Part shown: positions 9,742 through 19,471 of the stretch, one piece after another
Layout: the number at the start of each line of letters is the position of its first letter
Numbering within the stretch: position 1 is the first letter of the stretch
NCBI RefSeq assembly: GCF_900105595.1
Contig: NZ_LT629784.1
Coordinates: 3,812,501-3,876,500 of the forward strand
DNA from: Stappia sp. ES.058
Lineage (GTDB): Bacteria > Pseudomonadota > Alphaproteobacteria > Rhizobiales > Stappiaceae
Reading direction: 5' to 3'
Length of the DNA stretch: 64,000 bases
Notes under the pieces: generated by a model
What the model was told of the DNA's origin: nothing
What the model saw: only the letters and a program-made list of their open reading frames with translations
Database searches by the model: none
Program-made: the position numbers and the translations under genes

Positions 9742-11490
9742 ATGACGCTTTTGTCAGTGGCCGAACGGGCACGGGTCTGGCGTCTTCTCGCGCATACGGC
9801 CTGGCAGTCCATATTGCGATGGGTTCACGGCGGCCCTCTGTTTCGCTGGCGACCGTTTTCGGGCGCACCCGCGCGGCTCCTGATCGCGCCACAGGACCTG
9901 CGCACGGCAGACGGCACCAATGCGGCCGACATCTACGCCGGCCGGTTCGTCTTCGCCGGCCAGCAGATCGAAGCGAACGGACGCTCCCCCTTCGAGGTCG
10001 AGCCGCCGTCGCGCGACTGGGCGCGGGCGCTGCACGGCTTTGGCTGGCTGCGCCATCTGAAGGCCGCCGACACCGTTGTCGCGCGCCAGAATGCACGCGC
10101 ACTCGTCGACGACTGGATGCGGTTTTGCGGCTACTGGCACGAAACCGGCTGGGAACAGCCGGTGGTGGCCCGGCGGGTGCTCGCCTTTCTGTCGCAATCG
10201 CCGCTCATCCTGGAAGACTGCGACCGGGAGTTCTATCGCCGCTTCCTGCGCTCGCTCGCACGCCAGGTGCGCTATCTCCGGCGCACGATGAACGAGACCC
10301 CGGACGGCGTCCCGCGCCTGACCGCGGCCATTGCCGTCGCGGCGGCCACCGTCTCCATGTCCGGACAGGGACGCTACGTCCGCCAGAGCCTGCGCCGTCT
10401 GGACCAGGAATTGAGCCGCCAGATCCTTGCCGACGGCGGGCATGTATCTCGCAATCCGGCGGCCCTTCTCGAAATCCTCGTCGATCTTCTGCCGGTGCGA
10501 CACGCCCTGACCGTTCAGGGCCTGCCGACGTCCCAGGCGGTGATGCAATCGATCGACCGGATGATGCCGATGATCCGGTTTTTCCGCCATGGCGACGGCG
10601 CCTTCGCGCATTTCAACGGCATGGGACCGACCCCGGCGGATCTTGTTGCCACGGTCCTCGCCTACGACGACGCGCGCGGCGCGCCGCCCAGCAATGCCCC
10701 GCACTCCGGCTATCAGCGGCTCACCGCCGGCGACACTGTGGTCCTGATGGAGACCGGCTGCCCGCCGCCGCCGGCTCTCAGCCTGAACGCCCACGCCGGC
10801 TGCCTGTCCTTCGAAATGTCCTCGCGGCGCACCCGGCTGATCGTGAATTGCGGCGTCTCCTCCTCCGACCGGGGCACCTGGCGCACCGTCTCACGATCCA
10901 CCGCCGCCCATTCAACGGCGACGGTCGACGACACATCCTCCGCACGCTTTCTCAACGATCCGCGCTACCGCGACTGGCTCGGCGCACCCATTGTCGCCGG
11001 GCCGACGCAAGTGCCCGTTTCCCGGGAGGAAGGGCCCGACGGTGTGCGCGTGGTCGCGAGCCATAACGGATACCAGGAAAGCCACCGCCTGCTGCATGAA
11101 CGCGACCTGACGCTTGCCGCCGACGGCAGCGTGCTGGACGGAATCGACCGTTTCATGCCCACCGGAAAGATCCTGCGCGGCGATGAATTTGCCCTGCGGT
11201 TTCATCTGCACCCCGCGCTGAAGGCCAGCACCATCCGCGCCGGAACGGCGGTGCTGATCGTCGCTCCGGACGGCGAGGCCTGGGAGTTCGTCGCGCCCGG
11301 CTGCGAGACGGTCATTGAGGAATCTATCTATCTCTCCGACATCTATGGCCACCGGCGCAGCGAACAGATCGTGGTCTATGGCCGCGTCGCCCACCGCCGC
11401 GAGGCCGGCTGGCAGTTCTGCCGCACCGCCGCCCCGCGCGCCAATCGCCGTCGAGTCAGCGATGCGGGCGCGGAGGAACTGGATCTGTAG
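9742..11490 (+). CDS. Heparinase II/III family protein
   Basis: A 582-aa protein with an N-terminal all-alpha toroid region (about residues 50-310) and a C-terminal beta-rich heparinase II/III domain. The domain region contains NAHAGCLSFEMS and NCGVSSSDRG near residues 350-385 and RFHLHPALKAS near 485. Family members are polysaccharide lyases acting on uronic-acid polymers, but this cytosolic-looking version has no clear signal peptide and its substrate is unknown. It sits between rsmB and purH, a neighbourhood widely conserved in Hyphomicrobiales, which argues for a housekeeping rather than catabolic role. The start has weak ribosome-site support. Confidence 0.87.
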   Translation: MTLLSVAERARVWRLLAHTAWQSILRWVHGGPLFRWRPFSGAPARLLIAPQDLRTADGTNAADIYAGRFVFAGQQIEANGRSPFEVEPPSRDWARALHGFGWLRHLKAADTVVARQNARALVDDWMRFCGYWHETGWEQPVVARRVLAFLSQSPLILEDCDREFYRRFLRSLARQVRYLRRTMNETPDGVPRLTAAIAVAAATVSMSGQGRYVRQSLRRLDQELSRQILADGGHVSRNPAALLEILVDLLPVRHALTVQGLPTSQAVMQSIDRMMPMIRFFRHGDGAFAHFNGMGPTPADLVATVLAYDDARGAPPSNAPHSGYQRLTAGDTVVLMETGCPPPPALSLNAHAGCLSFEMSSRRTRLIVNCGVSSSDRGTWRTVSRSTAAHSTATVDDTSSARFLNDPRYRDWLGAPIVAGPTQVPVSREEGPDGVRVVASHNGYQESHRLLHERDLTLAADGSVLDGIDRFMPTGKILRGDEFALRFHLHPALKASTIRAGTAVLIVAPDGEAWEFVAPGCETVIEESIYLSDIYGHRRSEQIVVYGRVAHRREAGWQFCRTAAPRANRRRVSDAGAEELDL

Positions 11491-11642
11491 CGCCGGGACC
11501 AAATCGAAGACCCGGTCCCTGAATTCGGTGTCCGAAAGGCGTTTTTGCGCGGCTTTCCCGCTTCGCCGGCTTTCCGAAACCCGCGCTTCATGCTAGGCGC
11601 TTGGGCCTTCTCCCAATGCCCAACCGCCGAAGGAAAATCCGC

Positions 11643-13259
11643 ATGGCCGTGGTGTCGAAACGCATTCCCGTTCCCGATCTGGTCCGCGTTAGGCGCGCGC
11701 TCCTGTCCGTCTCCGACAAGACCGGACTGGTCGACTTCGCCAGGGCGCTCGCGGAGCGCGGCGTCGCGCTGGTGTCCACCGGCGGCACACGGACAGCCCT
11801 TGCGGAGGCCGGCCTTGGCGTCAGCGACATTTCCGAAGTGACGGGATTTCCCGAGATCATGGACGGGCGCGTCAAGACGCTGCATCCGGCGGTGCACGGT
11901 GGCCTGCTGGCGATCCGCGATGACGCCGAGCACACGGCCGCGATGAAGGAACACGGCATCGAGGGTTTCGATCTCGTCTGCGTCAACCTCTATCCCTTCG
12001 AGGCAACGGTTGCGAGCGGTGCCGATTTCGCGACCGCCATCGAGAATGTCGACATCGGCGGACCGGCCATGACGCGCGCAGCGGCCAAGAACCACGCCTA
12101 TGTCACGATGATCAGCGACCCGGCCGACTATGCCGGCGTGGTCGAGGCGATGGACCACAACGAAGGCCAGGTGCCGCTGGAACTGCGCAAGCGTCTGGCG
12201 CAAAAGGCGTTCGCGCGCACAGCCGCCTATGACGCGGCGGTCTCCAACTGGTTCGCGGCGGCGATCGACGAGCCGGCGCCGGCGCATGTGGCAATGGGTG
12301 GCGCGCTCGCCTCCGTCATGCGCTACGGCGAGAACCCGCACCAGCAGGCGGCCTTCTATACCACCCCGGAGCGGCGCAACGGCGTCGCCACCGCGCGGCA
12401 GGTGCAGGGCAAGGCGCTGTCCTACAACAACATCAACGACACGGATGCCGCCTTCGAACTGGTCAGCGAGTTCGACCCGACCGTCTCCGCCGCCGTCGCG
12501 ATCATCAAGCATGCCAACCCCTGCGGCGTCGCCGTCGGCGACACGCTGCGGGCCGCGTACGAAAACGCGCTTGCCTGCGACCCGGTCTCGGCCTTCGGCG
12601 GCATCGTCGCACTCAACCGTCCGCTCGACGCGGACGCGGCCGCTGAGATCGTCAAGATCTTCACCGAGGTGATCATCGCCCCCGACGCCAGTGACGAAGC
12701 GATCCGGATCGTGGCGGCGAAGAAGAACCTGCGGCTGCTCGTGACCGGCGGCCTGGCGGACCCGCGCGCGGGCGGACGGATCGTCAAGTCGGTGGCCGGC
12801 GGCCTGCTGGTCCAGGACCGCGACACCGGCATCGTCGACGATCTCGACCTCAAGGTGGTGACCAGGCGCCAGCCGTCAGCTCAGGAACTGGCCGACCTCA
12901 AGTTCGCCTTTCGCGTTGCCAAACACGTGAAGTCCAACGCCATCGTCTACGTGAAGGACGGCGCGACAGCCGGCATCGGGGCGGGCCAGATGAGCCGCAT
13001 CGACAGCGCGCGCATCGCCGCCCAGAAGGCGCAGGACGCCGCCGAGACCGCCGGCTGGGACGCACCGCGCACGCAGGGATCGGCGGTCGCCTCCGATGCC
13101 TTCTTCCCCTTCGCCGACGGTCTGCTTGCCGCAGCGCGCGCCGGTGCCACCGCCGTAATCCAGCCGGGTGGGTCGATGCGCGATCCCGACGTCATCGCCG
13201 CCGCCGACGAAGCGGGGCTCGCCATGGTCTTCACCGGGATGCGGCACTTCCGCCACTAA
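11643..13259 (+). CDS. purH: Bifunctional AICAR formyltransferase / IMP cyclohydrolase
   Basis: A 538-aa enzyme that performs the last two steps of de novo IMP synthesis. The N-terminal IMP cyclohydrolase/MGS-like domain (about residues 15-150) begins [17 protein letters not shown], with STGGT and GRVKTLHP. The C-terminal AICAR transformylase domain carries the catalytic KHANPCGVA near residue 288 and ends with DAFFPFADG and [12 protein letters not shown] 11643 (MAVVSKRIP) is chosen because GAAGGA lies 8 nt upstream, rather than a TTG at 11601. Length and motif set are complete. Confidence 0.97.
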   Translation: MAVVSKRIPVPDLVRVRRALLSVSDKTGLVDFARALAERGVALVSTGGTRTALAEAGLGVSDISEVTGFPEIMDGRVKTLHPAVHGGLLAIRDDAEHTAAMKEHGIEGFDLVCVNLYPFEATVASGADFATAIENVDIGGPAMTRAAAKNHAYVTMISDPADYAGVVEAMDHNEGQVPLELRKRLAQKAFARTAAYDAAVSNWFAAAIDEPAPAHVAMGGALASVMRYGENPHQQAAFYTTPERRNGVATARQVQGKALSYNNINDTDAAFELVSEFDPTVSAAVAIIKHANPCGVAVGDTLRAAYENALACDPVSAFGGIVALNRPLDADAAAEIVKIFTEVIIAPDASDEAIRIVAAKKNLRLLVTGGLADPRAGGRIVKSVAGGLLVQDRDTGIVDDLDLKVVTRRQPSAQELADLKFAFRVAKHVKSNAIVYVKDGATAGIGAGQMSRIDSARIAAQKAQDAAETAGWDAPRTQGSAVASDAFFPFADGLLAAARAGATAVIQPGGSMRDPDVIAAADEAGLAMVFTGMRHFRH

Positions 13260-13379
13260 CCGGTTCGACCATCCGCCAGGGCGAACGAAACGGGGTTTGC
13301 GTGACGTGCTTTGATTTTGCCCACCGCGCACCCCACATAACCCTGTATCCGCGATGCTTGACGCGAAAGGGGTAGGCTA

Positions 13380-13775
13380 ATGGCGGCCAGCTATGAAAAC
13401 TTCGGGATCGATCCGGAATATCTGGGACCCGAGGAGGAGCGCGAGGAAAAGGTCCGCACACGCATTTTCAAGGTCGCCCGCAAGGCCGCAGGTCAGATCC
13501 CTTTCATGGAAGACGTGATTGCTGCCTATTATTGCGCCCTTGATCCGGCAACGCCCGCCCGGGTGCGCGGCGCGATCCTTGCGGCTCTTGCCTATTTCGT
13601 CATGCCGCTCGACATGATCCCGGACATGCTGCTCGGCGTCGGGTTCACCGACGATGCGAGCGTGCTTCTGGGCGTTCTGGCGATGGTGCGCGCCCACGTC
13701 CGTGACGAGCATCTCGAAGCCGCCCGCAGCGCCCTCGACCCATCCCGCGGCAACACCGGGAAAGACACATCCTGA
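13380..13775 (+). CDS. YkvA/DUF1232 family protein
   Basis: A 131-aa protein with the DUF1232 signature AALAYFVMPLDMIPDMLLGVG near residues 70-90 (quoted in part: YFVMPLDMIPDML) and the following GFTDDASVL. The family is small and membrane-associated with unknown function. An acidic N-terminus (PEEEREEKVRTR) precedes a probable amphipathic helix. The start is ATG 13380. It stands alone between purH and the convergent rlmN-linked membrane gene. Confidence 0.85.
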   Translation: MAASYENFGIDPEYLGPEEEREEKVRTRIFKVARKAAGQIPFMEDVIAAYYCALDPATPARVRGAILAALAYFVMPLDMIPDMLLGVGFTDDASVLLGVLAMVRAHVRDEHLEAARSALDPSRGNTGKDTS

Positions 13776-13800
13776 CGGCTTTGCGACGGCGGCGCGACGC

Positions 13801-14277
13801 TCAGTCGCCGGCGTCGGGTCTGTCGGCCTGAGCGGAACGCGAACCCTGCCAGCATCCGGCCTGACGGCCTGCCAGCAGCCAGTAGACGAACCCGCCCACG
13901 AAACCCGCCGCAAGCACCACGAGACTTCCTTTCGGAAGGCCCGACGACGCCTGACCGCCAGTGTCCTGCATGGCCCAAATCCCGAGAGCGATCAGGCCGC
14001 CGGCGGCGAGATGAAAAACAACGCCGCGAAGCCTGAAGACCTCTGACACACACACTGCAAGAAGCGCCGGCACGAACGACAATCCGCCGATAACACTCGC
14101 CCCGACGAGCCCGGCACCGACAGCAGCGCCGACATCGGCCGGATGGGCATTTCCCGTCCAGGCCTGAAACAGGCCGAACGCCAGGAAGAACCCCGCCGCG
14201 ACAAACGCGAGTATCATCGCGATCACGACGCGAATCGCCTGGGAAAAGACTGCGGCGGCATTGATCATGTCGCTCAC
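13801..14277 (-). CDS. Four-helix membrane protein coupled to rlmN
   Basis: A 158-aa hydrophobic protein I do not recognise beyond its topology: four likely membrane segments, near residues 12-32, 45-65, 75-100 and 112-135. The last 20 residues are polar ([14 protein letters not shown]). The GTG start at 14277 shares bases with the rlmN stop codon in a GTGA overlap, so its translation is probably coupled to rlmN. An ATG at 14268 is the alternative. There is no signature of a transporter family. Confidence 0.7.
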   Translation of the reverse strand: MSDMINAAAVFSQAIRVVIAMILAFVAAGFFLAFGLFQAWTGNAHPADVGAAVGAGLVGASVIGGLSFVPALLAVCVSEVFRLRGVVFHLAAGGLIALGIWAMQDTGGQASSGLPKGSLVVLAAGFVGGFVYWLLAGRQAGCWQGSRSAQADRPDAGD

Positions 14278-15509
14278 GCACCCGGCCCGGCGGGAGCGCT
14301 TTCGAGCGCGACCCTGTCGCGGGCGCGCATGCGCTCGGATTCCGACTTGAGCTGACCGCAGGCGGCGAAGATATCCCGCCCGCGCGGGGTGCGGATCGGC
14401 GAGGCATAGCCGGCGTTGTTTACCACATCGGCAAAGGCCTCGATCTGCTCCCAGTCGGAACATTCATGACCCGAGCCCGGCCATGGATTGAACGGGATCA
14501 GGTTGATCTTGGCCGGAATGCCCCTGAGAAGCTGCACCAGCTTGCGCGCGTCGGCCAGGCTGTCGTTCACGCCCTTGAGCATCACATATTCGAAGGTGAT
14601 CCGCCGGGCGTTGTTCAGTCCCGGGTAGGCCCGACAGGCATCGAGCAACGCGGCGATGTTCCACTTCTTGTTGATCGGCACCAGTTCGTCGCGCAATTCA
14701 TCGCGAACCGCATGCAACGAAATCGCCAGCATGCAGCCGATTTCCGCGCCCGTGCGCGCGATTTCCGGAACGATACCCGAGGTCGACAGCGTTATGCGAC
14801 GCTTGGACAGCGACAGGCCATCACCATCGGACGCGATCAGCAGCGCCTTCTTGACGTTGTCGAAATTGTAGAGCGGCTCGCCCATGCCCATCATGACGAT
14901 GTTGGTGACAAGCCGGCCTTCGCTCGGCACCGCCGCATCCGCAGGCGTCTCGCCGCGCGGAAAATCGCCGAGGCGGTCGCGCGCGATCAGGATCTGCGAG
15001 AGGATTTCCTCCGCCGTGAGATTGCGCACCAGACGCTGCGTGCCGGTGTGGCAGAAGCTGCAGGTCAGGGTACAGCCGACCTGAGAGGAGACGCAAAGCG
15101 TCCCCCGGCCTTCTTCCGGGATATAGACCGTCTCGATCTCGACCGGACGTCCGGCGCCGCGCGGGGGAAAGCGGAACAGCCACTTGCGCGTACCGTCGTT
15201 GGAGATCTGCTCGGAGACGATCTCTGGACGCGCAATGGTGAAGGCATCGCCGAGCTGTGCTCGCAAATCCTTTGAAACGTTGAGCATGTCCGCGAAATCG
15301 GACACGCCGCGCACATACATCCAGTGCCACATCTGGGCAACCCGCATGCGCAGCTGGCGCTCGGGAACGCCAATGCCGGCAAGCGCCTCGGCCAGCTCGT
15401 CCCGGTCGAGTCCGATCAGTGTCGGTTTTTCAGCAGGCTTCGTCGTCGTGGCGGGAGCGGCCGCATTGCCGCGCCGCTTTTCGGGGCCGTCGATGTCGAT
15501 CACGCTCAT
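14274..15509 (-). CDS. rlmN: 23S rRNA A2503-C2 / tRNA A37-C2 methyltransferase
   Basis: Radical SAM methyltransferase of 411 aa that methylates 23S rRNA A2503 and some tRNAs at C2. The 4Fe-4S motif CTLTCSFC gives Cys at 146, 150 and 153. The two methyl-transfer cysteines of the family are visible in TLCVSSQ and near the C-terminus in FAACGQL. An N-terminal accessory domain ([17 protein letters not shown]) is present. ATG 15509 ([10 protein letters not shown]) gives the usual length; the open frame extends 243 bp further upstream without a better start. A membrane-protein gene overlaps its stop codon. Confidence 0.95.
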   Translation of the reverse strand: MSVIDIDGPEKRRGNAAAPATTTKPAEKPTLIGLDRDELAEALAGIGVPERQLRMRVAQMWHWMYVRGVSDFADMLNVSKDLRAQLGDAFTIARPEIVSEQISNDGTRKWLFRFPPRGAGRPVEIETVYIPEEGRGTLCVSSQVGCTLTCSFCHTGTQRLVRNLTAEEILSQILIARDRLGDFPRGETPADAAVPSEGRLVTNIVMMGMGEPLYNFDNVKKALLIASDGDGLSLSKRRITLSTSGIVPEIARTGAEIGCMLAISLHAVRDELRDELVPINKKWNIAALLDACRAYPGLNNARRITFEYVMLKGVNDSLADARKLVQLLRGIPAKINLIPFNPWPGSGHECSDWEQIEAFADVVNNAGYASPIRTPRGRDIFAACGQLKSESERMRARDRVALESAPAGPGA

Positions 15510-15660
15510 GATCCGGTTTCCAAAGGTTTGCGCGTCTTCAGGGTCCGGCGCGACAACGGCGCCGGGAGACCATGCAGCTGCAGGGTCACATCCATCCTGT
15601 CGAAGCCTAGCACGCCAGGCACCCGAGGTGCCCTGGAACGGAAAGGCCTTCGCCAACGCC

Positions 15661-15690
15661 GAAAGGCGGTGGCCTGAGCCACCGCCTTTC
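15661..15690 (-). terminator. Hairpin terminator after the ialB-like gene
   Basis: A perfect 13-bp inverted repeat with a 4-nt loop (arms GAAAGGCGGTGGC and its complement). It lies 70 bp downstream of the IalB-family gene and upstream of rlmN, so it most likely ends the ialB transcript. The arms end in TTTC, giving only a short T-run. Confidence 0.7.
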
Positions 15691-15760
15691 AACAGGACGT
15701 CTAGATATACGTCATCGCGAACAAATGCGAGTCCGATCGCCCGGACGCGCACCGTCGATG

Positions 15761-16267
15761 CTATTTACAAGACGAGTCCGCGGACCCGATCGCCGCCGTT
15801 ACGCCGGACAGCGAGTAGGTGTAGGTCGTCTGCGTGCCGCGCGCGGAAACGCCCGACACGACCATTTCCCGACCGGCCTTCATGGCGGAAACGAGCTTGC
15901 GCTCCTCCGCCGGATTGGCCATCCAGGCGCCATCCTTCTTGGTGAACATCGTGAACTTCTGCCCGTCGACATCGACGGAAACAGACGATTGTTCCTTGAA
16001 GGAATAGCCAACGATCACGCTCGGCTCATTGTCGACGTTCTCGCCCGGGCGATTCGACACGAAGAAGAACACATCTCCGTGATTTCGATCGCTCGGCGCG
16101 AGTTTTGTGGGTTTCGAAAGCGCGTAGCAAACCTTTCCCTTGGCTCCGCCGTAGGAATAGGTCGCCCATGCGCTGTGCTGGCCGATCAGAGCCGGCGTCT
16201 GCGCCAGCGCTGCCGCGCTCGTCAAAACAAGCGCAAGAAGGGCCGGAATTAGCGTTCGTGCCTGCAT
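15761..16267 (-). CDS. Invasion-associated locus B (IalB) family exported protein
   Basis: A 168-aa secreted protein with an N-terminal signal peptide ([20 protein letters not shown], cleavage likely after ALAQ). The mature part matches the IalB family: [21 protein letters not shown], quoted in parts as KVCYALSKP, and a C-terminal cysteine (ADSSCK) that probably pairs with it. Bartonella IalB is linked to erythrocyte invasion, but the family is widespread in free-living Hyphomicrobiales, so pathogenicity should not be inferred. Two adjacent ATGs (16270 and 16267) are possible; AGGAG lies only 3 nt before the second. A terminator hairpin follows. Confidence 0.85.
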   Translation of the reverse strand: MQARTLIPALLALVLTSAAALAQTPALIGQHSAWATYSYGGAKGKVCYALSKPTKLAPSDRNHGDVFFFVSNRPGENVDNEPSVIVGYSFKEQSSVSVDVDGQKFTMFTKKDGAWMANPAEERKLVSAMKAGREMVVSGVSARGTQTTYTYSLSGVTAAIGSADSSCK

Positions 16268-16270
16268 CAT

Positions 16271-16956
16271 CTCCTAACCGCTACTGCTCCCGTTGGATTT
16301 GGGTAAAACTTGCCAGGTTGGGATTACCTTGTCTTAAGGTTATCGCGCCGCAAGTTACGAAAGGGTTGATAGACGCTCACCAGAGTGTGGTCCCGCAAAT
16401 GAAATCGTCGTGGCGTGAGGTGGATCGCGCCTCGTCTTCGTCTCGAAAGGCTTGAAAATGAACCACATTTCCTGCGCTTCCGCTTCTTGACGAGGAGCAA
16501 TCCGATCAATTCCGGCGGTCAGAAAATGACGTTACGCCGCCTCGTCGGCGCGTTTGACCGGGCAACCTGCCCGCTTCGAACGCCCGTCCTTGCGGCCTAT
16601 GGCCATTTCCCACACCGTATCAGCCTGGCTTACGGACCCGCACCCGATCGTGGCGCGACCTGCAAAACCCGATATGATCATGATGGGGAGCACGCTGCCT
16701 GTACAAATCGGGCGAGAGTGTGACATCACCCAAAAAGCGGGAAAAACCAAAACGCTATTGACGGATGCCGTCAAGGCGGGCTGTTGTGCCTGCAGGGATC
16801 AGGGCACGGTCGTGTGGTGATCGAGGCAACTTTCCAGGCGCCGGTGACGACACCCAACGCACCCCTCCTTTCGGGTGCGCATGCAGGAACGGAAAACGAA
16901 AAACAATGTGGAACACTGCCGACCAGCTTCCATGGACGGGTGAGGCCGCATAGACC
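16271..16956. other. Long intergenic region between ialB-like and ECF sigma genes
   Basis: 686 bp with no convincing gene. It must hold the divergent promoters of the ialB-like gene and the sigma factor. A short inverted repeat, ACCTTGTCTTAAGGT, lies at about 16326-16340. A frame at 16906-16953 encodes 15 residues, is in the same frame as the sigma gene and stops 3 nt before its GTG; it could be a leader peptide or chance. I see no RNA gene. Confidence 0.5.
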
Positions 16957-17523
16957 GTGGCAAAGCCCGATCCTCTGACAGATCTTATCCGCCGCGTTGC
17001 CGAACAACGCGACAAGACCGCCTTTGCCGCGCTTTTCGATCACTTCGCGCCACGCCTGAAGTCCTATCTGGTGCGCCTGGGGGCCGATGCCGCGTCTGCC
17101 GAGGAACTGACACAGGAAGTGATGATCACCCTGTGGCGCAAGGCGCATCTCTTCGACGCAAGCCGGGCCACCGCGGCTACCTGGCTTTTCCGTATCGCCC
17201 GCAACCGGCGGATCGACGCGTTGCGGCGCGACCGCTCGGCCCTGCTCGACAAGGAAGACCCAAGCCTGAGGCCTGCAGCCCCCGAAGACCAGGACGACGA
17301 GCTCGATGCACGACTGCGCGAGGATCGCGTCCGCGAGGCACTTGCCTCGCTTCCGGAGGAACAGGCAGACCTCATTCGTCGCGCATTCTTCTCGGGGTTG
17401 TCGCACAGCCAGATCGCCGAGGACACCGGCCTGCCGCTCGGAACCGTAAAATCACGCATTCGCCTCGCCTTTGGCCGGCTGAGACGCATTCTGGAAGACG
17501 ACGAAGCGATCGACACCGACTGA
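16957..17523 (+). CDS. ECF-type RNA polymerase sigma factor
   Basis: A 188-aa sigma-70 family protein of the extracytoplasmic-function group. Region 2 spans about residues 20-85 (AEELTQEVMITLWRKA and WLFRIARNRRIDALRR), region 4 about 125-178 (LPEEQADLIRRAFFSGLSHSQ, quoted in part: LIRRAFFSGLSHSQIAED). It resembles RpoE/EcfE-type factors that elsewhere are paired with a zinc ChrR anti-sigma. No anti-sigma gene is adjacent: a terminator and then convergent parB follow. The start is GTG 16957, 3 nt after an in-frame TAG, with GAGG 11 nt upstream. Confidence 0.88.
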   Translation: MAKPDPLTDLIRRVAEQRDKTAFAALFDHFAPRLKSYLVRLGADAASAEELTQEVMITLWRKAHLFDASRATAATWLFRIARNRRIDALRRDRSALLDKEDPSLRPAAPEDQDDELDARLREDRVREALASLPEEQADLIRRAFFSGLSHSQIAEDTGLPLGTVKSRIRLAFGRLRRILEDDEAIDTD

Positions 17524-17566
17524 CGCGCAGCCCGCGCGCACCGCAGCAGCGCCCGTGCACCAAGCA

Positions 17567-17597
17567 AAAGGGCCGCCGGCAGACACCGCGGCCCTTT
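17567..17597. terminator. Bidirectional terminator between ECF sigma and parB
   Basis: Inverted repeat with 10-bp arms (AAAGGGCCGC and GCGGCCCTTT) and an 11-nt loop, with an A-run on one side and T-rich sequence on the other. It sits between the stop codons of two convergent genes and can serve both. Confidence 0.75.
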
Positions 17598-17631
17598 GTT
17601 CATTCAACCAACCTTTTGATTTATCATCGCT

Positions 17632-18534
17632 TTATGACGAAACGCCAAGAATTCGGCAGATCTCGTCGAGCTGTTCGAGGGACGCATAGCGGATCTTGAG
17701 TTCGCCTGTGCCCTTGTCCTGCTTGTGCGCGATGGCGATCTTCAGACCGAGCGTATCGGTCAGCCGCTTTTCGAGCGCGCGCGTGTCGGCGTCCTTCTCG
17801 GCCTTTTCCGCCTTGCCCTTCGGCCCGGCCTTCTTGGCAAAGGCATCCGGGTCCTGCGCCAGCCGCTCGGCCTCGCGAACGTTCAGTCCCTTTTCGAGGA
17901 TAAGCTCGGCCAGTGCGGCGGGATCTTCCGCCGTGATCAGCGCACGCGCGTGACCAGCGGTTAAAAGACCCTCGGCAAGGTAGTCCTTGACCGGATTGGG
18001 GAGCTTGAGAAGACGCAGCGTGTTGGCCACATGGCTGCGGCTCTTGCCGATGACCTTCGCCAGTTCGCTTTGGCTGTAGGAGAACTCCTGGACGAGCTGA
18101 TCGTAGCCAAGACCCTCCTCGATCGGATTGAGATCGGCGCGCTGGACGTTCTCGATGATCGCCAGTTCCAGCGCTTCCTGATCGGTGACATCGCGCACCA
18201 CCACGGGCACGACATGCAGTCCGGCCCGCTGTGCCGCCCGCCAGCGACGCTCGCCGGCGATAATCTCATACGCATTCTCGCGACTGGACACCGGTCGCAC
18301 GAGGAGGGGCTGGACGATGCCCTTCTCGCGGATGGAGGAGGTAAGATCATCGAGATCCGCCTCGGTAAAGCTCTTGCGCGGGTTGCGCGGGTTGGCGGTC
18401 AGGAACTCGATCGGCACACGGCGCGTGTCGCGCGGCGGACGCGGATCCGCGGGCGGCTCGGTCCCCACCTCCCCGATCAGCGCGGCCAGACCCCGCCCGA
18501 GCCGCTTCTTCTTTCCACCGTCGTCGTCAGCCAT
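17632..18534 (-). CDS. parB: Chromosome partitioning protein ParB
   Basis: Centromere-binding protein of 300 aa that loads on parS, spreads as a CTP-dependent clamp and works with ParA in origin segregation. The N-terminal CTPase region contains GERRWRAAQRAG and the ENVQRADLNPIEE motif. The central helix-turn-helix (SQSELAKVIGKSRSHVANTL) recognises parS, and a C-terminal dimerisation domain follows a Lys-rich linker. The N-terminus KKRLGRGLAALIGE is the usual ParA-interacting segment. The start may be ATG 18534 or GTG 18543; the ATG is preferred. Five parS-like sites lie 1.6-8 kb away. Confidence 0.96.
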   Translation of the reverse strand: MADDDGGKKKRLGRGLAALIGEVGTEPPADPRPPRDTRRVPIEFLTANPRNPRKSFTEADLDDLTSSIREKGIVQPLLVRPVSSRENAYEIIAGERRWRAAQRAGLHVVPVVVRDVTDQEALELAIIENVQRADLNPIEEGLGYDQLVQEFSYSQSELAKVIGKSRSHVANTLRLLKLPNPVKDYLAEGLLTAGHARALITAEDPAALAELILEKGLNVREAERLAQDPDAFAKKAGPKGKAEKAEKDADTRALEKRLTDTLGLKIAIAHKQDKGTGELKIRYASLEQLDEICRILGVSS

Positions 18535-18637
18535 TTCGCTCACTCGTCACCCATGCGCGGTTGCGCTTGTTGTATTTGACCATTTCATTCGTCGCATCGT
18601 TGCGCATCCGAATCGGACGCCCCGCATGGCAACCCTC

Positions 18638-19465
18638 TTACGCGGCCACACCGCGCAAGGCCCGCTCCCGCTGGATGATCTCAGACGCCAGCCGCAGATA
18701 GGCCTGACTGCCCGAACATTTCAAATCGTAGAGCAACGCCGGCTTGCCGTAGGATGGCGCTTCCGACACCCGTACATTGCGCGGGATGATCGTCTCATAG
18801 ACCGCATCCCCCATCGTCTCGCGCACATCCGCGACCACCTGGTTGGAGAGATTGTTGCGGCTGTCGAACATCGTCAGCACGATGCCGTGAATGGACAGTT
18901 CCGGGTTCAGCGCCGCCTTCACCTGCTCGACCGTGCTCAGCAACTGGCTGAGACCCTCCAGCGCGAAAAACTCGCACTGCAGCGGCACCAGGATCGAATG
19001 GGACGCGGACAGGGCATTGATCGTCAAAAGGTTCAACGAAGGCGGGCAGTCGATCAGCACATAGCTGAAATCAAATCCGCCATCACCCCGTTCACCATGG
19101 GCCATCTCGGACACCGCCGAGCGGAGACGATGCGCCCGGTCGGTCCGCGATGCGATTTCCAGTTCGACACCCAGAAGATCCATCGTCGAGGGCGCCACCC
19201 ACAGACGCGGCACCGCCGTGTCCTGAATCGTTTCGGCAAGGGAACACTCGCCTGTCAGAACATCGTAGGTCGAAAGATCCCGCGCCCGACGATCGATGCC
19301 GAGACCCGTGGACGCATTGCCCTGGGGATCGAGATCGACCACAAGCACGCGCTCGCCGATCGCGGCAAGCGCCGTTCCAAGATTGATGGCGGTCGTCGTC
19401 TTGCCGACCCCGCCCTTCTGATTGGCCAGCGCCAGAACGCGCGGCGATTGAGGAAGCATGCTCAT
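18638..19465 (-). CDS. parA: Chromosome partitioning ATPase ParA
   Basis: Deviant Walker-type ATPase of 275 aa that forms the gradient driving ParB-parS complexes apart. The deviant Walker A KGGVGKTTT lies at about residues 18-26, with LVVDLDPQGNAST as the A' motif and YVLIDCPPSLNLLT as Walker B. It belongs to the Soj-like chromosomal group, without the N-terminal DNA-binding domain of plasmid type Ia ParA. It is in the conserved run rsmG-parA-parB, 6 bp after the rsmG stop. Confidence 0.97.
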   Translation of the reverse strand: MSMLPQSPRVLALANQKGGVGKTTTAINLGTALAAIGERVLVVDLDPQGNASTGLGIDRRARDLSTYDVLTGECSLAETIQDTAVPRLWVAPSTMDLLGVELEIASRTDRAHRLRSAVSEMAHGERGDGGFDFSYVLIDCPPSLNLLTINALSASHSILVPLQCEFFALEGLSQLLSTVEQVKAALNPELSIHGIVLTMFDSRNNLSNQVVADVRETMGDAVYETIIPRNVRVSEAPSYGKPALLYDLKCSGSQAYLRLASEIIQRERALRGVAA

Positions 19466-19471
19466 CCGGGT

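Noticed and set aside
12924..12935. Further parS-like site around CACGTGAA in purH
   Set aside because: Left arm does not match (AAA instead of TTT); the core hexamer alone is not enough. The same holds for CACGTG at about 33188 and 33430.
16765..16953. Open frame upstream of the ECF sigma gene as a real gene
   Set aside because: 62 residues without family resemblance or good ribosome site; kept only as a possible leader.
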